DNA from: Georgenia sp. M64
GTDB lineage: Bacteria; Actinomycetota; Actinomycetes; Actinomycetales; Actinomycetaceae
Assembly: GCF_038049925.1 (NCBI RefSeq)
Contig: NZ_CP145809.1
Span: 3,878,599 to 3,942,598, forward strand
Direction of reading: 5' to 3'
Length of the DNA stretch: 64,000 bases
Position 1 is the first letter of the stretch; every line of letters begins with the position of its first letter. The translations under genes and the position numbers were made by a program. The notes under the pieces were generated by a model. The model made no database searches, was not told the origin of the DNA, and was given only the letters and a program-made list of their open reading frames with translations. Of this stretch, positions 60,692-64,000 are shown in pieces.

Positions 60692-61411
60692 ATGCACACC
60701 GTCGTCGCACAGAGCCTCCCGGTCCGTCTGCGGATGCGGCTCGGACTGCCGGTGCTCGGCGCCCTCGTCGGCACCGCGCTCGCCCTTACGACCGAGTGGT
60801 TCGCCCAGGTCACGCCCCTCTACGACGGGGTCCTCGGCCGCGGCGGCTACGCCGGCGAGCCCACCGGCCTCCTCGTGGGCGCCGGGCTGGGCCTCCTCCT
60901 CGGCCTCGTCGCCGCGATCACCCTGCTCGGTGAGTGCCTGCGCGCCACCGTGGGGCCCCGGGCCATCACGCTCACGTGGGCCGACGCGCGGGTGAGCGTG
61001 CCCAGACGGCTCATCACCGGCATCGTGGCCGACGGCGACCTCGTGCTCCTCGGGCCCGGCGGGGTCGAGCTGGCCCGGGTCCGGTGCCGCCTCGACCGGG
61101 ACCGCCTCCGGGCGGCTCTCGCCCAGCACGGGTACCCGGCGCCGCTGGCGGCCGACCCCCACGCCACCTCGTTCTCCGCATGGGTGAGCACCGACCCGGT
61201 CCTGGACTCCCCGGTGCACCGGCTGCTGTGGGCGCGCTCGCGGGCGCTCGGCGCGGGCTCCCTCGGCGACGCCGAGCTGCTCCGCCGCCAGCTCGCCGCC
61301 CGCGGGGTGATGGTCCGTGACGTCCGGCGCCCCCACCGGCGCGGCCTGCACCAGCAGTGGCGGCCCGTCACCGCGCTGCTCCCGGCGACCGCGACCGCCC
61401 GGGCCGCCTGA
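60692..61411 (+). CDS. YqeB-like membrane protein with PH-like domain
   Basis: A 239-residue protein with two hydrophobic segments (about 17-38 and 55-80) around a short extracytoplasmic loop. A soluble domain (about 85-160) follows whose pattern ITLTWADARVSVPRRLITGIVADGDLVLLGP (key ARVSVPRRLITGIVADG) suggests a bacterial PH-like fold. The C-terminus is Arg-rich. It resembles YqeB-type proteins of unknown function, but the match is from memory. It is read in the same direction as the GH13 gene, after a 208-bp spacer. Confidence 0.5.
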   Translation: MHTVVAQSLPVRLRMRLGLPVLGALVGTALALTTEWFAQVTPLYDGVLGRGGYAGEPTGLLVGAGLGLLLGLVAAITLLGECLRATVGPRAITLTWADARVSVPRRLITGIVADGDLVLLGPGGVELARVRCRLDRDRLRAALAQHGYPAPLAADPHATSFSAWVSTDPVLDSPVHRLLWARSRALGAGSLGDAELLRRQLAARGVMVRDVRRPHRRGLHQQWRPVTALLPATATARAA

Positions 61412-61510
61412 CCGCACCGGCCCGCCGCCTCACCGAGCACCGCCCTCACGACCGGGCCCGCTTCCCACGACACGAAGCTCCCAGGAGGGTGCACCCCGGG
61501 CAAATCATCA

Positions 61511-61547
61511 GTAAAGTCTGCGCCGAACGGCCGGCGCACCGCTTTAC
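61511..61547. repeat. Nested inverted repeat upstream of the ATP-grasp gene
   Basis: GTAAAG (61511-61516) pairs with CTTTAC (61542-61547), enclosing TGCGCC (61519-61524) with GGCGCA (61533-61538). It lies about 55 bp upstream of the ribosome binding site in a locally AT-richer stretch. It may be an operator or a leader hairpin. Confidence 0.5.
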
Positions 61548-61601
61548 CTCGCCTTGCAGAGCGCGCGCCGGGCCCGCGGCCACGGACCTGGAGGAACCTT
61601 G

Positions 61602-64000
61602 GTGGACCTGCTGGAGTCCTACCGCGCCAACGGTCCGGGCCACGACGAGATGCTCCAGGCCACCGGCAGCGCCCGCGCCGCCTGGACCGAGCTGGCGGTC
61701 CACGCCCACCTGGGCCAGGCGGAGGAGCTGCTCGCCCGGCAGGCCGACGTCGTCGCCCTGCTCCAGGACCAGGGCGTGCCGTACGGCGAGTCCGGCGACG
61801 GGTGGCAGCTCGACCCCCTGCCGGTCCTCGTCGAGGAGGCGGAGTGGCATCGCCTCGAGGGGGCGCTGCGCCAGCGCAGCGAGCTCCTCGACCAGGTGCT
61901 CGCCGACCTCTACGGCGATCGCCGCCTCCTCACCTCGGGCCTGCTGCCGCCCGAGATCGTCCTCGGGCACCCCGGGTTCCTGCGCGGCGCGGACCACGTG
62001 GGCAACCCGGGGCGTCGGCAGCTGCTCCACGCCTCGGCGGACCTCGTGCGCAACGCCGACGGCGCCTGGACCGTCCTCGCGGACACCACCGACGTGCCGG
62101 CGGGGCTGGGGTACGCGATGGCCGACCGGCGCGTCGTCTCCGAGATCCTCGCCGGCCTCTACCGCCAGTCACGCACCCGCCGTGTGGGGCCCTTCTTCCA
62201 GGCCCTGGCCCTGGCGCTCCGCGAGGCCGCACCGAGCGCCGCCGGCGACGCCCCGCACGCCGCCGTCCTGGCCCCTGGTCCGAGCGACCCGTCGGCGTTC
62301 GACCACGCCTACCTCTCGGCGATGCTGGGGCTGCCGCTCGTGCAGGGCAGCGACCTCGTCGTCGCCGACGGCCACGTGTGGAGCCGCTCCCTGGGCGGGC
62401 GGGAGCGGGTCGACGTCCTCCTGCGCGGGGTGCCGGCCGCGAGCACCGACCCCCTCGAGCTCGACCGCACCTCGCGCGTGGGAACCCCGGGCCTGCTGCA
62501 CGCCGCCCGGACCGGGGCGGTGACGATCGTCAACACCCTCGGCGCGGGAGTGCTGGAGAACCCGGCCCTGCTCACCTACCTCCCGCGGCTGTCCCGGGCC
62601 CTGCGCGACGAGGAGCTCGCGCTGCCCTCGGCCCTGACGTACTGGTGCGGGGACCGGGCGATGTGCTCGCACGTCATCGCCAACCTCGGCCGGCTCGTCG
62701 TGCGGTCGACGTCCGGCCACGAGCCTCCCGTGCTCGGCTGGCTCCTCTCACTCGGCGAGCGGGCCGACCTCGCCGCGCGCATCTCGGCCCACCCCTCGGC
62801 GTGGGTGGGCCAGGAGCCGGTGGAGGCCTCGACCACGCCCACGGTCTCCGAGGGCTCCCTCGTACCCCGGCGCACCTCCCTGCGCACCTTCGCCGTCGCC
62901 GCGGGCGAGGGCTACGCGGTCATGAGCGGCGGCGTGGGCCGGGTGGGCCCGGACCCGCAGGCCGCCGCGGGCATCCCGGGCCTGAGCGGGACCGCCAAGG
63001 ACGTGTGGGTCCTCGCCTCGGAGCCCGAGACCGCGCCGGTGCTGCTGCAGCCGTTGCGCCCGGGGGTGGCGACCATCTCGCCGCGCGCCGCGGCGGACCT
63101 GTTCCGGCTCGGTCGCCTCACCGAGCGTGCCGAGTCCACCGTGCGCCTGCTCCTCGCCGTCGCCGACCGCTGGGACGACTACCACGCCCGGCCGGGCGCC
63201 CCGGCCGGCTCACCCGGCGAGGCGGCCCTCACGGTGCTCCTGGGCGCCCTGCACGAGACGACGGCGGACGCCCCGCTGCCGATGCTCGTCTCCGACGCGG
63301 CGCTGGACGGGTCGGTGGCCTGGTGCGTGGCGCGCATGGGGCGCAGCGCCGCGGCCGTGCGTGACAACCTCACCCCCGACGTGTGGCTGGCGCTGTCCTC
63401 CCTCGAGCGCACGCTGCGCCGTGAGCGCACCCGCCGGCGCGACGACGAGTCCGGCCTCGGCACGGTCCTCGGCCGCCTGCTCGAGGGGCTCCTCGCCCTC
63501 CACGGCATCTACGCCGAGTCGCTCGTCCGCGACGCCGGCTGGCACCTGCTGGAGGTGGGCCGCCGGCTCGAGCGGGCCCAGCGCCTCGTCGCCACGCTCG
63601 AGGCGACCGTCACCGAGCGCCGCGAGACCGCCGTCGCCGAGCTCGTGTCGGAGTCCGTCCTCATCGCGAACGAGTCGATCATCACCTTCCGCCGACGCCA
63701 CCCCGGCGGCGGCGTCGGCGAGCTGGTCCAGCTCCTCCTCCTGGACCGGTCCAACCCGCGTGCGCTGGCCTACCAGCTCGACTCCCTCGCCGGCCACCTC
63801 GCCGCGCTGCCCGCCCTGGTCACCGGCGCCGCCGGGCGCGACCAGCTCCTCCAGGAGGTCCTCGACCTCCTCGACGAGCTCGACCCCGCCCGGGTCGACG
63901 GTCACCAGGACGCCGTGGCCCGCCGCGTCCAGCTCGCGCAGACGCTGGAGTCGATGCGCTGGCGCCTCGGCGAGCTCACCACGGAGATCACCCGGGTCCA
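61602..64000 (+). CDS. Circularly permuted ATP-grasp and alpha-E domain fusion, truncated at window end
   Basis: The frame is open from GTG 61602 to the end (799 codons seen). Residues about 1-480 match CP_ATPgrasp type 2 (DUF404/407): SELLDQVLADLYGDRRLL, LGHPGFLRGADHVG, AMADRRVVSEIL and ALTYWCGDRAMCSHVI. From about residue 490 an alpha-E domain (DUF403) follows (ISPRAAADLFRLGRLTERAE, LLEVGRRLERAQRLVA). GGAGG (61590-61594) is 7 nt upstream; TTG 61599 is an alternative. The parts are separate genes in many bacteria. They are linked to peptide or amide-bond chemistry of unknown product. Confidence 0.9.
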   Translation, partial: MDLLESYRANGPGHDEMLQATGSARAAWTELAVHAHLGQAEELLARQADVVALLQDQGVPYGESGDGWQLDPLPVLVEEAEWHRLEGALRQRSELLDQVLADLYGDRRLLTSGLLPPEIVLGHPGFLRGADHVGNPGRRQLLHASADLVRNADGAWTVLADTTDVPAGLGYAMADRRVVSEILAGLYRQSRTRRVGPFFQALALALREAAPSAAGDAPHAAVLAPGPSDPSAFDHAYLSAMLGLPLVQGSDLVVADGHVWSRSLGGRERVDVLLRGVPAASTDPLELDRTSRVGTPGLLHAARTGAVTIVNTLGAGVLENPALLTYLPRLSRALRDEELALPSALTYWCGDRAMCSHVIANLGRLVVRSTSGHEPPVLGWLLSLGERADLAARISAHPSAWVGQEPVEASTTPTVSEGSLVPRRTSLRTFAVAAGEGYAVMSGGVGRVGPDPQAAAGIPGLSGTAKDVWVLASEPETAPVLLQPLRPGVATISPRAAADLFRLGRLTERAESTVRLLLAVADRWDDYHARPGAPAGSPGEAALTVLLGALHETTADAPLPMLVSDAALDGSVAWCVARMGRSAAAVRDNLTPDVWLALSSLERTLRRERTRRRDDESGLGTVLGRLLEGLLALHGIYAESLVRDAGWHLLEVGRRLERAQRLVATLEATVTERRETAVAELVSESVLIANESIITFRRRHPGGGVGELVQLLLLDRSNPRALAYQLDSLAGHLAALPALVTGAAGRDQLLQEVLDLLDELDPARVDGHQDAVARRVQLAQTLESMRWRLGELTTEITRV

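Overview
The window is a high-GC Gram-positive (actinobacterial) chromosome segment, probably from Micrococcales (Cellulomonas- or Georgenia-like; the genus is inference). The evidence is very high GC at third codon positions, a dnaK-grpE-dnaJ-hspR operon with HAIR operators, a dUMP-forming dCTP deaminase, a DinB/DUF664-type protein, a TIGR03885-like LLM oxidoreductase, Actinobacterial Holin-X/DUF3618 stress proteins, and many genes whose start codon lies 6-8 nt after a TAnnnT box (leaderless type). Almost all of it is ordinary housekeeping and accessory chromosome. The only mobile element I see is one intact IS3-family copy. I see no prophage, CRISPR array or rRNA, and one tRNA.

Layout, 1-30 kb: the 3'-truncated NAD(P)H-hydrate dehydratase gene and a histidine phosphatase; a DUF222/HNH endonuclease gene split by the IS3 element (2526-3793); a strong terminator; the heat-shock operon dnaK-grpE-dnaJ-hspR (minus) with two HAIR sites; a P-loop kinase, a membrane protein and a winged-helix protein; a two-component system whose histidine kinase is fused in frame to a DUF4153/DUF4173-like membrane protein; a RibD-like reductase; a permease/GntR pair; a SoxB-like metallophosphatase; a helix-turn-helix-less LysR protein divergent from DUF5997; small membrane/AhpD/GNAT genes; a lipase maturation factor; a DUF4921 GalT-like protein; a cupin; an MFS exporter; a VOC protein; and a family-A DNA polymerase.

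Layout, 29-47 kb: a thiamine ABC transporter (thiB-thiP-thiQ) behind a TPP riboswitch; DUF4235; a complete mrpA(B)CDEFG cation/proton antiporter operon in which every junction is a 4-bp start/stop overlap; a membrane-bound Fe-S oxidoreductase; a three-gene stress/LEA-like operon (helical repeat protein, Holin-X, DUF3618) ending in a hairpin terminator; dcd with a hypothetical partner; and tRNA-Gly(CCC).

Layout, 47-64 kb: a DinB protein, a GH95 glycosidase, a secreted polysaccharide deacetylase with three near-identical 105-residue repeats, a divergent arsM/arsR pair, a two-RCK potassium channel with DUF6394, a STAS protein, an M50-like membrane metalloprotease, an LLM oxidoreductase/GH13 trehalose-synthase-like pair, a YqeB-like protein, and a circularly permuted ATP-grasp/alpha-E fusion that runs off the window end.

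Cross-cutting oddities: at least four genes stop inside short tandem repeats that continue past the stop codon; several proteins carry long charged or low-complexity tails; and putative leaderless promoters are frequent.
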